Shown here one piece after another: positions 25,444-33,952 of a DNA stretch of 58,136 nt. The stretch comes from Anaerolineae bacterium. Its GTDB lineage: Bacteria > Chloroflexota > Anaerolineae > 4572-78 > J111. The DNA lies in NCBI GenBank assembly GCA_023382535.1, contig JAHDWA010000060.1:1-58136 (forward strand), given 5' to 3'. Under the pieces are notes generated by a model that saw only the letters and a list, made by a program, of their open reading frames with translations, had not been told where the DNA came from and ran no database searches. Position 1 is the stretch's first letter. Every line of letters begins with the position of its first letter. The position numbers and the translations under genes were made by a program.

Positions 25444-25562
25444 GCTGCTCGACCGGCTCAGCGGCGGACGCGATAGCGGATGTGGGTGGCCTCCGGCGTG
25501 TCGATCACCCGAACGATTTCCAACTCAATGCGCGACGGCAGCGTCTCAAACAGCCGCCGGCC
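25444..25562. repeat. 119-bp direct repeat, left copy (3' end of a RibD-type reductase gene)
   Basis: Nearly identical to 26403-26521 (offset 959 bases, about four mismatches). The right copy is the genuine 3' end of the reductase gene at 26417-27004; this left copy still encodes the same last 33 residues (LPSRIELEIVRVIDTPEATH and following) but has no 5' part. It directly abuts the stop codon of the DUF899 gene. Confidence 0.9.
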
Positions 25563-25563
25563 T

Positions 25564-26310
25564 CTAGCGAGGGGTGGCGCCCAGGTCGTCGTCGCGCCCG
25601 GCCTTGATCCGCGACCACTGGGCGGTCGGACGGCCGTCCAGCCGAAACTGGCCACCTTTAGCCCCCCAGCGCTGCGGCCAGCCCTCGGGCAAGTCTTCCC
25701 AGAACTCCTGACGGCCGTAGACAGTCCGATCCAGCAGCCCGTACGACGGCGCCATCACTTCGTTGCCGCGGCCGGTGGTCCAGTATGTCTCATAGACTCT
25801 GTCACCGTCGCGGAGATAGCACGCCAGGATACCGAAGTGCCGGTCTGCGATCAATCGATCCACGGACTCCTGCGGTACCGAGTACCAGGGAACCGCCCAA
25901 CCCATAAAGTCGCGATACCGCAAGCTCTCCTCGTACGGTCCCTGACAGAAGGTGGCGTAGCTCACGTCCCGCGAATACAGATAGGACAGCTCGTTGATGT
26001 GGGTCGTGGAAAAGGTGCAGCCCTCGCACTGTTCCGCCGCCGGGCGGCCGGTGTACCACATAAAGTAGTAGGCGATCAACTGGGAACGGCCGTCGAAGAC
26101 GTCGATCAACGGCACCGGCCCATCCGCTCCGGTGAGCGGAGTCTGCGGATCGACCTCGACCATCGGCAGGCGGCGGCGGGCGGCGGCAATCGCGTCGCCT
26201 TCGTGGGTGTGGGCCTTCTCCCGAACCCGCAGTGCGTCCAGTTCGGCCTGGAAGGTAGCCCGATCAACTACCGTTGGTACGCCAGGTTTACTGCTCATTA
26301 AGTTTTTCAT
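25564..26310 (-). CDS. DUF899 (thioredoxin-like) family protein
   Basis: 248 residues. The family pattern is clear: VDRATFQAELDALRVREKAH, then YYFMWYTGRPAAEQCEGCTF with a CxxC-like CEGC, and SYLYSRDVSYATFCQGPYEE. These proteins have a thioredoxin-like fold; the role is unproven, though AhpC/TSA-like redox roles have been proposed. The stop is immediately followed by the left copy of a 119-bp repeat, so the last residues (about KAGRDDDLGATPR) may have been altered by a recombination event. Confidence 0.9.
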   Translation of the reverse strand: MKNLMSSKPGVPTVVDRATFQAELDALRVREKAHTHEGDAIAAARRRLPMVEVDPQTPLTGADGPVPLIDVFDGRSQLIAYYFMWYTGRPAAEQCEGCTFSTTHINELSYLYSRDVSYATFCQGPYEESLRYRDFMGWAVPWYSVPQESVDRLIADRHFGILACYLRDGDRVYETYWTTGRGNEVMAPSYGLLDRTVYGRQEFWEDLPEGWPQRWGAKGGQFRLDGRPTAQWSRIKAGRDDDLGATPR

Positions 26311-26402
26311 GGTTCTCTCCTTTAGCTTCTAAAATGCAGCATTCATTTGCGTGGCCCCTCGCACTCGGCTTCACAGCCTGAAGCGATCGACAATAGGGGG
26401 CT

Positions 26403-26521
26403 GCTGATCGACCGGCTCAGCGGCGGACGCGGTAGCGGATATGGGTGGCCTCCGGCGTGTCAATCACCCGAACGATTTCCAACTCAATGCGCGACGGCAG
26501 CGTCTCAAACAGCCGCCGGCC
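26403..26521. repeat. 119-bp direct repeat, right copy
   Basis: The original copy, inside the 3' end of the RibD-type reductase gene at 26417-27004. Together with 25444-25562 it brackets the DUF899 gene, as expected from unequal recombination or duplication through a reductase gene. Confidence 0.9.
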
Positions 26522-27004
26522 CCCACCAAACAGCACCGGAATCTGGTGGATCTGCAACTCATCCAGCACCCCGGCCTCCAGCGCTCGTTGCGCCGTGTAC
26601 GCACCATGCACCAGCACGTTCCGGTCTCCGGCGGCAGCCTTGGCCTGCGCCATCGCGCTCTCAATCCCATCAAGCACGTAGGTCACCAACGGATAGTTCG
26701 CCACCGAGGGATCGGGCGGCCGGTGACTGACCACGAAGATCGGGACGCCGTGATGATTTCCGCCCCAGTGATCAACCTGCTCCACGGTACGCCGGCCCGC
26801 CAGCACTGCGCCCGTCGCCTTGCCTTCGTCCATAAAGTGCGCCCCCCAGCCGGTTCCCTTCGTGTTGGGGGGTGACGCTTCGAACCCGTACCACTCGTGC
26901 AGCCGCATAAATTCGTCGCCGCCGGGGTTGCCCGGTTCGTCGTTCGGACCCGCGATGTAGCCGTCCAGTGACATCGACATGTAAAGCACTGAGACAGATT
27001 TCAT
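26417..27004 (-). CDS. dihydrofolate-reductase-family (RibD C-terminal-like) protein A
   Basis: 195 residues, ATG at 27004 after AAAGGAG. The RibD/DHFR-like fold is visible as SVLYMSMSLDGYIAGPND, ATGAVLAGRRTVEQVDHWGG, FVVSHRPP, RNVLVHGAYTAQRALEAG, DELQIHQIPVLFGGG and RRLFETL. These stand-alone enzymes bind NADPH and reduce unknown small substrates; they are distinct from true FolA. This is one of four intact members in the window. Confidence 0.92.
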   Translation of the reverse strand: MKSVSVLYMSMSLDGYIAGPNDEPGNPGGDEFMRLHEWYGFEASPPNTKGTGWGAHFMDEGKATGAVLAGRRTVEQVDHWGGNHHGVPIFVVSHRPPDPSVANYPLVTYVLDGIESAMAQAKAAAGDRNVLVHGAYTAQRALEAGVLDELQIHQIPVLFGGGRRLFETLPSRIELEIVRVIDTPEATHIRYRVRR

Positions 27005-27083
27005 TTTGTTCTCCTTTTGATCATTTCTCGTGTGTTCTATACAAAAAGATCAATCTTTCTTAGCGGGCATTGCCGGCGCTCCC

Positions 27084-27731
27084 CTATGATCGCTTCGTCA
27101 GAACGCAGTGCATCGCTCCGGCAGTGGCCACGTGCTCGGTGCAGTGGTAGCCCAGGGCGAGCGTATCGAGGTTGGCGAAAAGGTGTTCGCCGGAGCCGAG
27201 CAGAATCGGGCTGATCGCGAGATGCAATTCGTCGATGAGTCCGGCTTCGAGATACTGGCGGATGGTGGCCACACCCCCGCCAAGCCGAACATCCTGCCCG
27301 TCGGCCGCCTCACGGGCGCGCTCTAACGCCGCCTGAATGCCATCGGTGACGAAGTGGAAGGTCGTCCCGCCGTCCATAGTAACGGGCTCACGGGGGTGAT
27401 TGGTTAGCACAAAAACCGGGGCGTGGTAGGGCGGCGTATCGCCCCACCAACCCTTCCAACTATCATCCAGCCAGGGACCGCGGACCGGGCCGAACATGTT
27501 GCGCCCAAGAATCCAGGCGCCGATGTTGTGGAAGCCACGAGCAGTAAACTCGTCATCCTTGCCCGTTGTGCCCCCTTCGTTGCCAGACATCAGTTGAAAC
27601 GTTCGGGTGGCAACCATCCAATCATGGAGGGCTTCGCCGCCGACGCCGAGTGGGTTCTCCAGGCTCTGGTTCGGTCCGGCACCGTAGCCATCAATGGATA
27701 TTGAAAAACTGTTGACAAGCAGCTTAGACAT
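27084..27731 (-). CDS. dihydrofolate-reductase-family protein B
   Basis: 215 residues with the same fold: LLVNSFSISIDGYGAGPNQS, AWILGRNMFGPVRGPW, PPYHAPVFVLTNHPREPVTM, DVRLGGGVATIRQYLEAGLI, DELHLAISPILLGSGEHLF. The longer 'glutamine-rich loop' variant differs from protein A, so the two are old paralogs rather than a recent duplication. It lies upstream of protein A on the same strand. Confidence 0.92.
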   Translation of the reverse strand: MSKLLVNSFSISIDGYGAGPNQSLENPLGVGGEALHDWMVATRTFQLMSGNEGGTTGKDDEFTARGFHNIGAWILGRNMFGPVRGPWLDDSWKGWWGDTPPYHAPVFVLTNHPREPVTMDGGTTFHFVTDGIQAALERAREAADGQDVRLGGGVATIRQYLEAGLIDELHLAISPILLGSGEHLFANLDTLALGYHCTEHVATAGAMHCVLTKRS

Positions 27732-27873
27732 GGTTTTACTCCTTTATCTGTGAAATCCTGGAATCTGCGTACTATTTGCCTGGGTATTATCTAATTCGGG
27801 TCGAGGTGGCTTCATACCCACCTCCGCCCGGTTGCCTTGCGGATTAAATCCCGAACATCGCTTAATGCCTAAA

Positions 27874-28428
27874 TTAGCCTGCATCACTACCGCGAATGTC
27901 CATGGCGATACGTGCCAAGTCATTGCCGAACTGGTGTCCGCCATGGCTGATCGCGCGAGTGATTGCCTGGGGGATCTGGGCGGCGTGAAGCGCGAGGTGA
28001 GCAAACGGGACGATTTCGTCATCACGGCAATGGTAGAAGAAGATCCGCGGAATCAGCGCAAACTTCTCGGCAATTTTGCGCGGCAACTTAAGGTCATCGA
28101 AGTTCCATTGATTATCGTCCCAGGTCGGGGCTGCAAGCACGTACAGGCCGCCAATGGAATTTCCAAACTTCTCATTTGACAGGTACTGCAACAGAATGGA
28201 CCCGCCCACTGAGTGCGCCACCAGGATTACTTTCCCCGAGATTTTCGATAACTCCGAGGAGATCTTCTGCCCCCAAGCCTCTACGCTCGGATTGGATTCA
28301 TCCGGCATGCGAGGGTAGCGCACGTCGTAGTTTGGGCCCAGCGCGCGCTTCAACGAATTTGCGAGCAACTTGTCTTCGGCGTACGCACCTTCGCCGCCGC
28401 CCTGAATGAAAAGTACGCAGGTGCTCAT
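27874..28428 (-). CDS. RBBP9/YdeN-family serine hydrolase (alpha/beta hydrolase)
   Basis: 184 residues. Nucleophile Ser73 in LVAHSVGGS, acid Asp136/Asp137 in CRDDEIVP, and His165 in SHGGHQFGN form the catalytic triad. The opening CVLFIQGGGEGAYAEDKLLA matches the YdeN/RBBP9 family of small cytosolic esterases. Its start overlaps the methyltransferase stop by 4 bases (ATGA), so translation is coupled. Substrate unknown. Confidence 0.9.
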   Translation of the reverse strand: MSTCVLFIQGGGEGAYAEDKLLANSLKRALGPNYDVRYPRMPDESNPSVEAWGQKISSELSKISGKVILVAHSVGGSILLQYLSNEKFGNSIGGLYVLAAPTWDDNQWNFDDLKLPRKIAEKFALIPRIFFYHCRDDEIVPFAHLALHAAQIPQAITRAISHGGHQFGNDLARIAMDIRGSDAG

Positions 28429-29276
28429 TTCCGTCCAACTGCACAGATGGCTACATTCTGAACGCGAAAGCTCTTGTCGACCACCGCGTAACGCCGGAAC
28501 TCTTGGGCGAGTCGGTGCTGATATTCCATCTGCCGCTTAGGCGGCTGATCCGAGAGTAAAGCGGCGACTACCGGGGAAACATCCACGAGATATTGGGTGA
28601 AGGCTTCGGTGGACGCCAACTCCAGGGTGACAGTCAACTTTTCAGAACGTACATCGGTAAACCCGGCGCGAATCATCACGCTTTCCAATGCGTCTTCCGG
28701 TATTTCGGGGGGCGGCTCCGGTCGGGGTGGCGCTGAATGAAACATCTCTTGTGCGACGGTTATGGCGATGCTGGTGAAGGGAAGTCTTGACGCTTCATCC
28801 CAGACTGAAGTGGCAAACGAGCCAGCGGGTGTCAGCATGCGCTTTAGCTTGACTAGCAAATTCGAATGATCTGGCAGCGACGTGATTCCCCAGCGACAAA
28901 GAATGGCATCAAAGCTGCAGTCGGGGAAATCCAGGCGTTCCGCATCGGCTTCGAGAAATTCGACATTCGTCAGCCCCAATGTACTTGCTCTAATCCGAGC
29001 GATATCAAGCATCTGCTTTGAGATGTCAGTGGCGATAACCCACCCCGCAGAACCGACACGGCTTGCAGCCGACAAGGCAGGTTCGCCGATGCCCGTCGCG
29101 ATGTCCAACACGCGCTGGCCGGGTGCGATTCCCGCCAGGTCGACCAAGCGATCGTTGACGTGGTGCGCGCCGTTTTCGATCGTATGCCACCACTTCTCCC
29201 AACCCGCGGCGACGCGGTCCCACTGTTGACGTTGTCGGTCCTTGTAATGATCTGCTAACAGTTCTTGCTTTGTCAT
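28425..29276 (-). CDS. class I SAM-dependent methyltransferase (UbiE-like)
   Basis: 283 residues, AAAAGGAG upstream of ATG 29276. SAM-binding motif I is VLDIATGIGEPALSA (about 58-72), motif II ATDISKQMLDIARIRA, and the post-motif region FDAILCRWGITSLPD. The C-terminal half is a variable substrate lid. The substrate cannot be predicted. It overlaps the hydrolase gene and the pair forms a two-gene operon. Confidence 0.9.
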   Translation of the reverse strand: MTKQELLADHYKDRQRQQWDRVAAGWEKWWHTIENGAHHVNDRLVDLAGIAPGQRVLDIATGIGEPALSAASRVGSAGWVIATDISKQMLDIARIRASTLGLTNVEFLEADAERLDFPDCSFDAILCRWGITSLPDHSNLLVKLKRMLTPAGSFATSVWDEASRLPFTSIAITVAQEMFHSAPPRPEPPPEIPEDALESVMIRAGFTDVRSEKLTVTLELASTEAFTQYLVDVSPVVAALLSDQPPKRQMEYQHRLAQEFRRYAVVDKSFRVQNVAICAVGRK

Positions 29277-29347
29277 CCTAACGACTCCTTTTCGTTATTT
29301 ACCTGATGTGGTCCTGTTTCGACGTCTCCTGTTAAGGCGGCCAGGGT

Positions 29348-30016
29348 TCAACCCTCACGTTTCACACGCTCGCGGCGTTTGATTTCCGCGTCGCTGATTT
29401 TTTCGGGATCACGCCACGATAAGGCAGGCTTCTGGCCTGTTGGCTCATAAACTGAAAGCACTGCGCCTGACTCGGAGACAACGCTGCTCACAAGCTTCAG
29501 GGTCCCAGGGAGTGTGCCCTCGGCGAAAAGCCGCTTGCCTTTGCCAATCACGACTGGGTATGTCACGATGTGCATCCTGTCGATGAGTCCCATGCTGAAT
29601 AGTTGTGAAGAAAGCGTCGAGCTGCCTTGGATAAGAAGGTCTGGGCCATCAGTTGCCTTCAGTTTCTTGACTGCATCGATCCCGGATAACTTGTGGGTGG
29701 TCTTCCAATCGAACTTGTCATCGCCGTGTGAGAGGACATATTTGGTAGCTGCGTTAAACCTGACGGCAATGGGATTGTCTTTGGGCGCAAAAGGCCAGTA
29801 TCCAGCAAAAATCTCATAGGTCTTTCTCCCCAGTAACAGGTCGTAAGGTGCACCTCGGTAGAGGTAATCATCCATGAATTCGTTTGCAATGGCATCCGAG
29901 AACTCCCAACCCCAGCCGCCGAGGTCAAACCCGCCGCCGCGATCCTCTTCTGATCCGCTGGGAGCCTGAACAACACCATCAAAGGACTGCCTGATGCCTA
30001 TGGTTATCTTTCGCAT
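29348..30016 (-). CDS. dihydrofolate-reductase-family protein C
   Basis: 222 residues, AAGGAG before ATG 30016. Family blocks: RQSFDGVVQAPSGSEEDRGG, DLLLGRKTYEIFAGYWPF, KYVLSHGD, PDLLIQGSSTLSSQLFSMGL, DRMHIVTYPVVIGKGKRLFA. The N-terminal 'GVVQAPSGSEED' signature is shared with the truncated gene at 49456-49713. The C-terminus is extended by about 25 charged residues (SDAEIKRRERVKREG). Confidence 0.92.
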   Translation of the reverse strand: MRKITIGIRQSFDGVVQAPSGSEEDRGGGFDLGGWGWEFSDAIANEFMDDYLYRGAPYDLLLGRKTYEIFAGYWPFAPKDNPIAVRFNAATKYVLSHGDDKFDWKTTHKLSGIDAVKKLKATDGPDLLIQGSSTLSSQLFSMGLIDRMHIVTYPVVIGKGKRLFAEGTLPGTLKLVSSVVSESGAVLSVYEPTGQKPALSWRDPEKISDAEIKRRERVKREG

Positions 30017-30158
30017 TTCGAAATCTCCTTAACTATGTAATAATCAATGGTGCTCAGTTCAAACTAGCGCCGTTGGTTAGAAATGTACGTGTGTTCCAAT
30101 CGGAAGCTCGCTTGCTGCCAGTCAAGCGCCGTTCTACCTGCGCCCATGTGGGAACGCT

Positions 30159-30596
30159 TTACTCCAGCTGCTCGGCAAGCCCGATGAGAATTCCTTCGGG
30201 GCCACGGATGTAGCAGAGCCGATACATGTCTTCGTACTGGACCACTTCGCCAACCAGCTCCGCGCCGCGTTTGCCGAGCCGGGCGAGTGTATGGTCGATG
30301 TCCTCCACAGCGAACATGACACGTAGGTAACCGAGAGCGTTCACCGGAGCCTTCCGGTGATCGGCGACCACAGGCGGGGTGAGAAATCGCGAGATCTCAA
30401 GTCGGCTGTGGCCGTCGGGGGTGACCATCATGGCAATCTCGACACGCTGGGAGCCTAGTCCGGTAACGCGCCCGGCCCATTCTCCTTCGACCATGCCTCG
30501 TCCTTCGAGCTTCAGGCCAAGTTCGGTGAAAAACTCAATGGCGGCATCGATGTCTTCTACCACGATGCCGACGTTGTCCATACGGCTAACCGTCAT
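30159..30596 (-). CDS. VOC-superfamily protein (first of two related copies)
   Basis: 145 residues from ATG 30596, preceded by GGGAGGAG. Two VOC modules: GIVVEDIDAAIEFFTELGLK and YLRVMFAVEDIDHTLARLGK, ending in EVVQYEDMYRLCYIRGPEGI. The last 40 residues are almost the same as in the second copy at 47984-48424, while the first half is clearly diverged. The leader shares a GCCACGTG...CGGCAAGT stretch with that copy. Possible roles are glyoxalase-like or resistance-type binding protein. Confidence 0.9.
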   Translation of the reverse strand: MTVSRMDNVGIVVEDIDAAIEFFTELGLKLEGRGMVEGEWAGRVTGLGSQRVEIAMMVTPDGHSRLEISRFLTPPVVADHRKAPVNALGYLRVMFAVEDIDHTLARLGKRGAELVGEVVQYEDMYRLCYIRGPEGILIGLAEQLE

Positions 30597-30650
30597 GTCA
30601 TCTCCTCCCACGTTTAACTGGAAACGCCCGGCACTTGCCGTTCACGTGGC

Positions 30651-30657
30651 GTATAAC
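30651..30657 (-). other. integron core-like site upstream of the VOC gene
   Basis: GTTATAC on the minus strand, a common variant of the attC R' core, lies 55 bases before the VOC start. The sequence from here to the start is similar to that before the VOC paralog at 48424. It probably marks the 5' boundary of an old cassette. Confidence 0.4.
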
Positions 30658-30847
30658 AAAAGATAGAACGATAATCTTTCTCATAATTTACTCTCCTTGT
30701 TGGTATTCTATTCATTCTCTCACCTCATTGAGTCATGCAGCCACCGACTGGCGTCCGCTGAATGCTAGTACGGATGCTGGAGGCGCGCCGAGACAGGCGG
30801 GTGTGTAGTCGACGGCGCATAGTCTGAAAAGCTCCTCTCGCGCCGCC

Positions 30848-31132
30848 TCAGAATGGCTTCTCGGCTTTGTCGCTGCGGTAGAGATTCACGTGGGCGTCCC
30901 GCAGAGAGACCCGTGGGGGTTTCGCGATTTTGCGCCAAGCGTCCAGGGACTGCTGGTCGCGCCAACACTCGAAGACGTTGATCCGCTCCGGATCGACCGA
31001 GTCCGAACTGATCGACAGGTCAAGGCAGCCGTCCTGCTTCCTTGCTCTTTCGACCATGTCCGCAAATGCAGCCACGATAGCATCGCGATCATGGGTGTTC
31101 TTGGCCCGTGAGTGCCCAGCTATGATAATCAT
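30848..31132 (-). CDS. antibiotic-biosynthesis-monooxygenase (ABM) domain protein
   Basis: 94 residues, a single dimeric alpha+beta barrel: IIIAGHSRAKNTHDRDAIVA, ADMVERARKQDGCLDLSISS, NVFECWRDQQSLDAWRK. Family members are cofactor-free quinol/anthrone monooxygenases or haem-degrading relatives. No haem-ligand motif is evident. A broken ABM gene lies at 45490-45688. Confidence 0.88.
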   Translation of the reverse strand: MIIIAGHSRAKNTHDRDAIVAAFADMVERARKQDGCLDLSISSDSVDPERINVFECWRDQQSLDAWRKIAKPPRVSLRDAHVNLYRSDKAEKPF

Positions 31133-31224
31133 ACGCTTCTCCTTTAAACCCTAATAAACCCTGATTCGCTTGTCCGGAGCGGCTTTGCCCGATTCCGCAG
31201 AGCGATGGAGCCACGATGTAGCGG

Positions 31225-31683
31225 TCACTCAGGCAAGGGCGCCGCTTGACCTGGTATTTTGGCATAAGCCAGGGCTTCGATGATCCGACCGTCACGGACA
31301 CGGGTCAGGCTGACGCCGCGGAGCGAGCTACCGTCGCCAAAATGGAAGCGCCAGAGGATATTGGCGCGGTCACCCATCACAAACGTGTCTTCCACCTCGA
31401 AGTGGTTAACGCGGTCGGCCGCCATGGCCTGCCAGAACGCCAGATTCATATCGTAACCTTCGTAACGCGTGCCGTCCGGCGCCGGTTGTATCGACTCCAT
31501 GACGCAATCCGGGGCGATTAGATCTTCGAAGACCGCAGGATTGTGTTCCAGAAACGCCTGGTTGAATCGGTGAACGATTTCGGATGTCTCATTTGATTGC
31601 ATGACTCTCTCCCTTGCGTAGCACACTCCTCCGATAAGTGCGACTCCAACGAGAAACCCGATGAGTAGATTTTTTGTGTTCAC
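31225..31683 (-). CDS. SnoaL-like (NTF2 fold) protein with an N-terminal membrane anchor
   Basis: 152 residues. Residues 5-24 (NLLIGFLVGVALIGGVCYAR) form a signal anchor, possibly with a lipobox-like GGVC. The rest is a SnoaL-like cone: VHRFNQAFLEHNPAVFEDLI, APDCVMESIQPAPDGTRYEG, GDRANILWRFHF. If the anchor is real the domain is extracytoplasmic, unusual for SnoaL proteins. If translation instead starts at the Met of MQSNETSEIV, it is a plain cytosolic protein. Confidence 0.8.
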   Translation of the reverse strand: MNTKNLLIGFLVGVALIGGVCYARERVMQSNETSEIVHRFNQAFLEHNPAVFEDLIAPDCVMESIQPAPDGTRYEGYDMNLAFWQAMAADRVNHFEVEDTFVMGDRANILWRFHFGDGSSLRGVSLTRVRDGRIIEALAYAKIPGQAAPLPE

Positions 31684-31760
31684 TTACCATGCCATAGACT
31701 GAAATCATCATTTGTAAAATAATACGTCCCATGAGTGTCTCCTTTGTCATAACTCCCCGT

Positions 31761-32747
31761 TCACTGCTGGTGGCACGCCATACAAGCAAATTCCGAATTG
31801 ATCATGATTCTCACTTCCGATGTTTCGTTCGGCGTTTTGAACAACGCCACGTTGGCTTGCGCTTGCTTGATGCGGTCATCCAGGACTGCCTGGTATTTCC
31901 AGCTTGCGTACTCTTGGGAGAGCTTGGCGTTGGCGTAAATCTTTTGCGCGGTTTGCCAGTCGCCAGACTTGACCAGCATATCGCCCATGTTCAAGAAAAA
32001 ACCTTCAAAGTTATGGGGAGCGATCCAGGAATTCCAGCAGGCGCGCTTTCTCCCCTCTCTGGTTTTCAGGGACATGTAGGGCGAGTAATCCGGGTTGGCG
32101 CGATCAAGCTTGCCCTCGATACATTCGTCCAGGGTCCGCCACTGCCATTCCAAACCTTCCCGGAATTGGGGCGAATCCGCCGGCAGCCGGCTCATGACGT
32201 AGCCGCCCGTGAATAAGTTGAATTCCGGCCAGGCCTTGATTGCCTCGAGCATGAGAAAATAGCCCTCGCGCGTGAGTTTTTCGTCTTGGTGCAGGCTCCC
32301 TTCGGCCAGGGTATGACCGGCGAGAAAGCCCAAATACCGCGCATCTGCTGGATCAAGCTTTACGGCTTCCTGAAAATATCTCCGGGCCAGCATCGTGTCA
32401 TCGGTGATGGTGGCCGGAACTGCCTCCATTCGAGCGCGTTCCGCGATGCGCCAGTTATGCAGCCAGGCGATATGAGCCGCCGTGACAGCATCGGTCGGCG
32501 TTTCCAGGTAAGCCGCCGTCAAAGCGTCCAGCGCCGGCGGAATCTGGTCGTATTCGCCCTGATGGAAGGTTTGCCAGAAGCGTTCGTCAGCCTTTTGGGC
32601 GGCCTCACTGCGCGATGTCGCCGCTTGCTTCGGCGGAGCCGACCAGACGGCGAGGCGATCCGTATTGGTCAGGGCCACCGTGCCCAGGGCGATGATTAAC
32701 AAGATAGCGATGACCCAGAACATTTTTTTGTTGAGCTTCCTTTTCAT
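31761..32747 (-). CDS. exported helical-repeat protein with a C-terminal CxxCH haem-binding motif
   Basis: 328 residues. A short basic start and a hydrophobic segment (MFWVIAILLIIALGTVALT) predict export with a membrane anchor. The body is TPR-like (ARRYFQEAVKLDPADARYLG, NMGDMLVKSGDWQTAQKIYA). The last seven residues are CMACHQQ, giving a CxxCH motif at 322-326, the covalent haem-c attachment site. No distal Met or His ligand is obvious. I do not recognise a named family; 'cytochrome-c-like anchor protein' is an inference. Confidence 0.7.
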   Translation of the reverse strand: MKRKLNKKMFWVIAILLIIALGTVALTNTDRLAVWSAPPKQAATSRSEAAQKADERFWQTFHQGEYDQIPPALDALTAAYLETPTDAVTAAHIAWLHNWRIAERARMEAVPATITDDTMLARRYFQEAVKLDPADARYLGFLAGHTLAEGSLHQDEKLTREGYFLMLEAIKAWPEFNLFTGGYVMSRLPADSPQFREGLEWQWRTLDECIEGKLDRANPDYSPYMSLKTREGRKRACWNSWIAPHNFEGFFLNMGDMLVKSGDWQTAQKIYANAKLSQEYASWKYQAVLDDRIKQAQANVALFKTPNETSEVRIMINSEFACMACHQQ

Positions 32748-32775
32748 ACCTTATTTCCTATCTAACCATTGTGGC

Positions 32776-32907
32776 TCAATCTATTAGGGTGGTGTTGCGG
32801 ACGTGCAGCCGGTCCCCATCGTCCCCCATCCCATTCCCGACGCGCACGTTCGGTCCGGTGATGAACCCATCCAATGACATTGATATTTCGCTGACAACTT
32901 TGCTCAT
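32776..32907 (-). pseudogene. N-terminal fragment of a RibD-type reductase
   Basis: 43 codons from ATG 32907 with a strong AGGAGG. MSKVVSEISMSLDGFITGPN is the family N-terminus; after GDRLHV it runs into unrelated residues and a stop. The initiation signals are intact, so a short peptide may still be made. Confidence 0.7.
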
Positions 32908-33053
32908 ATTATCCTCCTGTATGGAATGCTCATATCATTTGTAACCTAATACGTCCTATGATTGTCTCCTTTCCTTAACCGTTCATGAGAAGCGCCATTT
33001 CTTATGACTTCACCCCCCGAAAACGCAGAGGAGTGACACCGGGGCGGCAACCA

Positions 33054-33205
33054 CGTTTCTCCCGCAGCTTGCTGAACCTGGCGAATGGCGCTTTCCACCC
33101 CAGCGGTGACAAAGATGAAGGGCGAGCCTGCCTGGTTCCACTCCGGTGGGAGGGTATGGGTGACCATAAAGCACGGTCTCAACGCCAGATGGCCGTCCCA
33201 GCCGT
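33054..33205 (-). pseudogene. internal fragment of a RibD-type reductase
   Basis: Reads DIAHGWDGHLALRPCFMVTH and TLPPEWNQAGSPFIFVTAGV followed by ESAIRQVQQAAGE, the middle of a dihydrofolate-reductase-family protein. It is neither started nor finished properly. It lies upstream of the N-terminal fragment at 32776-32907, the wrong order for one decayed gene, so rearrangement is implied. Confidence 0.6.
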
Positions 33206-33231
33206 GGGCAATATCAGAGGTGCGGCGTCTA

Positions 33232-33612
33232 TTAGGCTATTTGTCGGGCGGCGATGGGTTGGACCTTCCAGCGCAGATAGGCCACCCCCGTAACGAGCAC
33301 AAAAAAGACAGCCGCGGAGATCGCACTCCCTGTTTCGCCCCTGGACAGGTGAAAAACGGTGGCGCTCGCCGTCACGATCATCAGCCCCACCGCAGCCATA
33401 GGGGTCAACCAGGGCAGAACACGGGTTAAGCCGGGCAAGATGAGACCCGCCGCAGCGAGCAATTCAGCCACCCCAATGAAAATACGGAAGCCTGGATCAA
33501 TGAAGGAGTTCATCAGTTCCACCATCTCAGCGGGTGGAGCCACAAAGAGCCAGCCATGCCATAGAAAATAAACCGCCAGTAACACTTGAAGAAGCCAAAG
33601 CGCAATATTCAT
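33232..33612 (-). CDS. DoxX-family membrane protein
   Basis: 126 residues, AAAGGAG before ATG 33612. Four membrane helices, with LLQVLLAVYFLWHGWLFVAP at the start and the conserved GVAELLAAAGLILPGL block in helix 2. DoxX-like proteins have been linked to quinone or thiol redox at the membrane, but most are uncharacterised. Confidence 0.85.
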   Translation of the reverse strand: MNIALWLLQVLLAVYFLWHGWLFVAPPAEMVELMNSFIDPGFRIFIGVAELLAAAGLILPGLTRVLPWLTPMAAVGLMIVTASATVFHLSRGETGSAISAAVFFVLVTGVAYLRWKVQPIAARQIA

Positions 33613-33715
33613 TAGTTATCTCCTTTGGGTTGAGCCATTGGTTTTTAACCCATCTATATTTTCGTTCAAAAGAAGGCTGCTGCCTTGAACAAAAACGACA
33701 CATCTTAAGGTTAAA

Positions 33716-33925
33716 CTAAAGCGCCGGCGAGAGACTGTGCTTGCTCATCTGTGCCAGCCGGTCGCCCAGGCCCATCGCCGCCAGGCCAACCACCAGGTGG
33801 ATGAGCTGGATCACCCAATGGAAAGCGCCGGGCCACAACTGGGCTTGGGTAAGACCCAGAGCCTCTGTCTGTTTCCTGCTACCCGGCCAGTATAACAAGC
33901 GGATGGGGTAGTTGGCATCTCCCAA
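33716..33925 (-). pseudogene. C-terminal remnant of a small membrane protein
   Basis: The frame ends in HWVIQLIHLVVGLAAMGLGD followed by RLAQMSKHSLSPAL, a helix plus basic tail typical of the end of four-helix membrane proteins. The upstream part of the frame (PIRLLYWPGSRKQTEALGLT) is not hydrophobic and no ribosome-binding site is seen. Probably a truncated gene. Confidence 0.45.
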
Positions 33926-33952
33926 ATGGGGTATTCTCAGTGCCCACCGGGG

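Noticed and set aside
25480..26301. 273-codon plus-strand frame opposite DUF899
   Set aside because: Antisense shadow; the minus strand carries the recognisable DUF899 sequence.
27732..27873. Possible attC after the RBBP9-like hydrolase
   Set aside because: A short GCCTAAATTAGGC-like palindrome is present, but no GTTRRRY/RYYYAAC pair with attC geometry.
29277..29347. Possible attC between the methyltransferase and reductase C (CCTTAAC ... GTTAGGA)
   Set aside because: Both cores deviate from consensus at key positions and no stem arms are seen.
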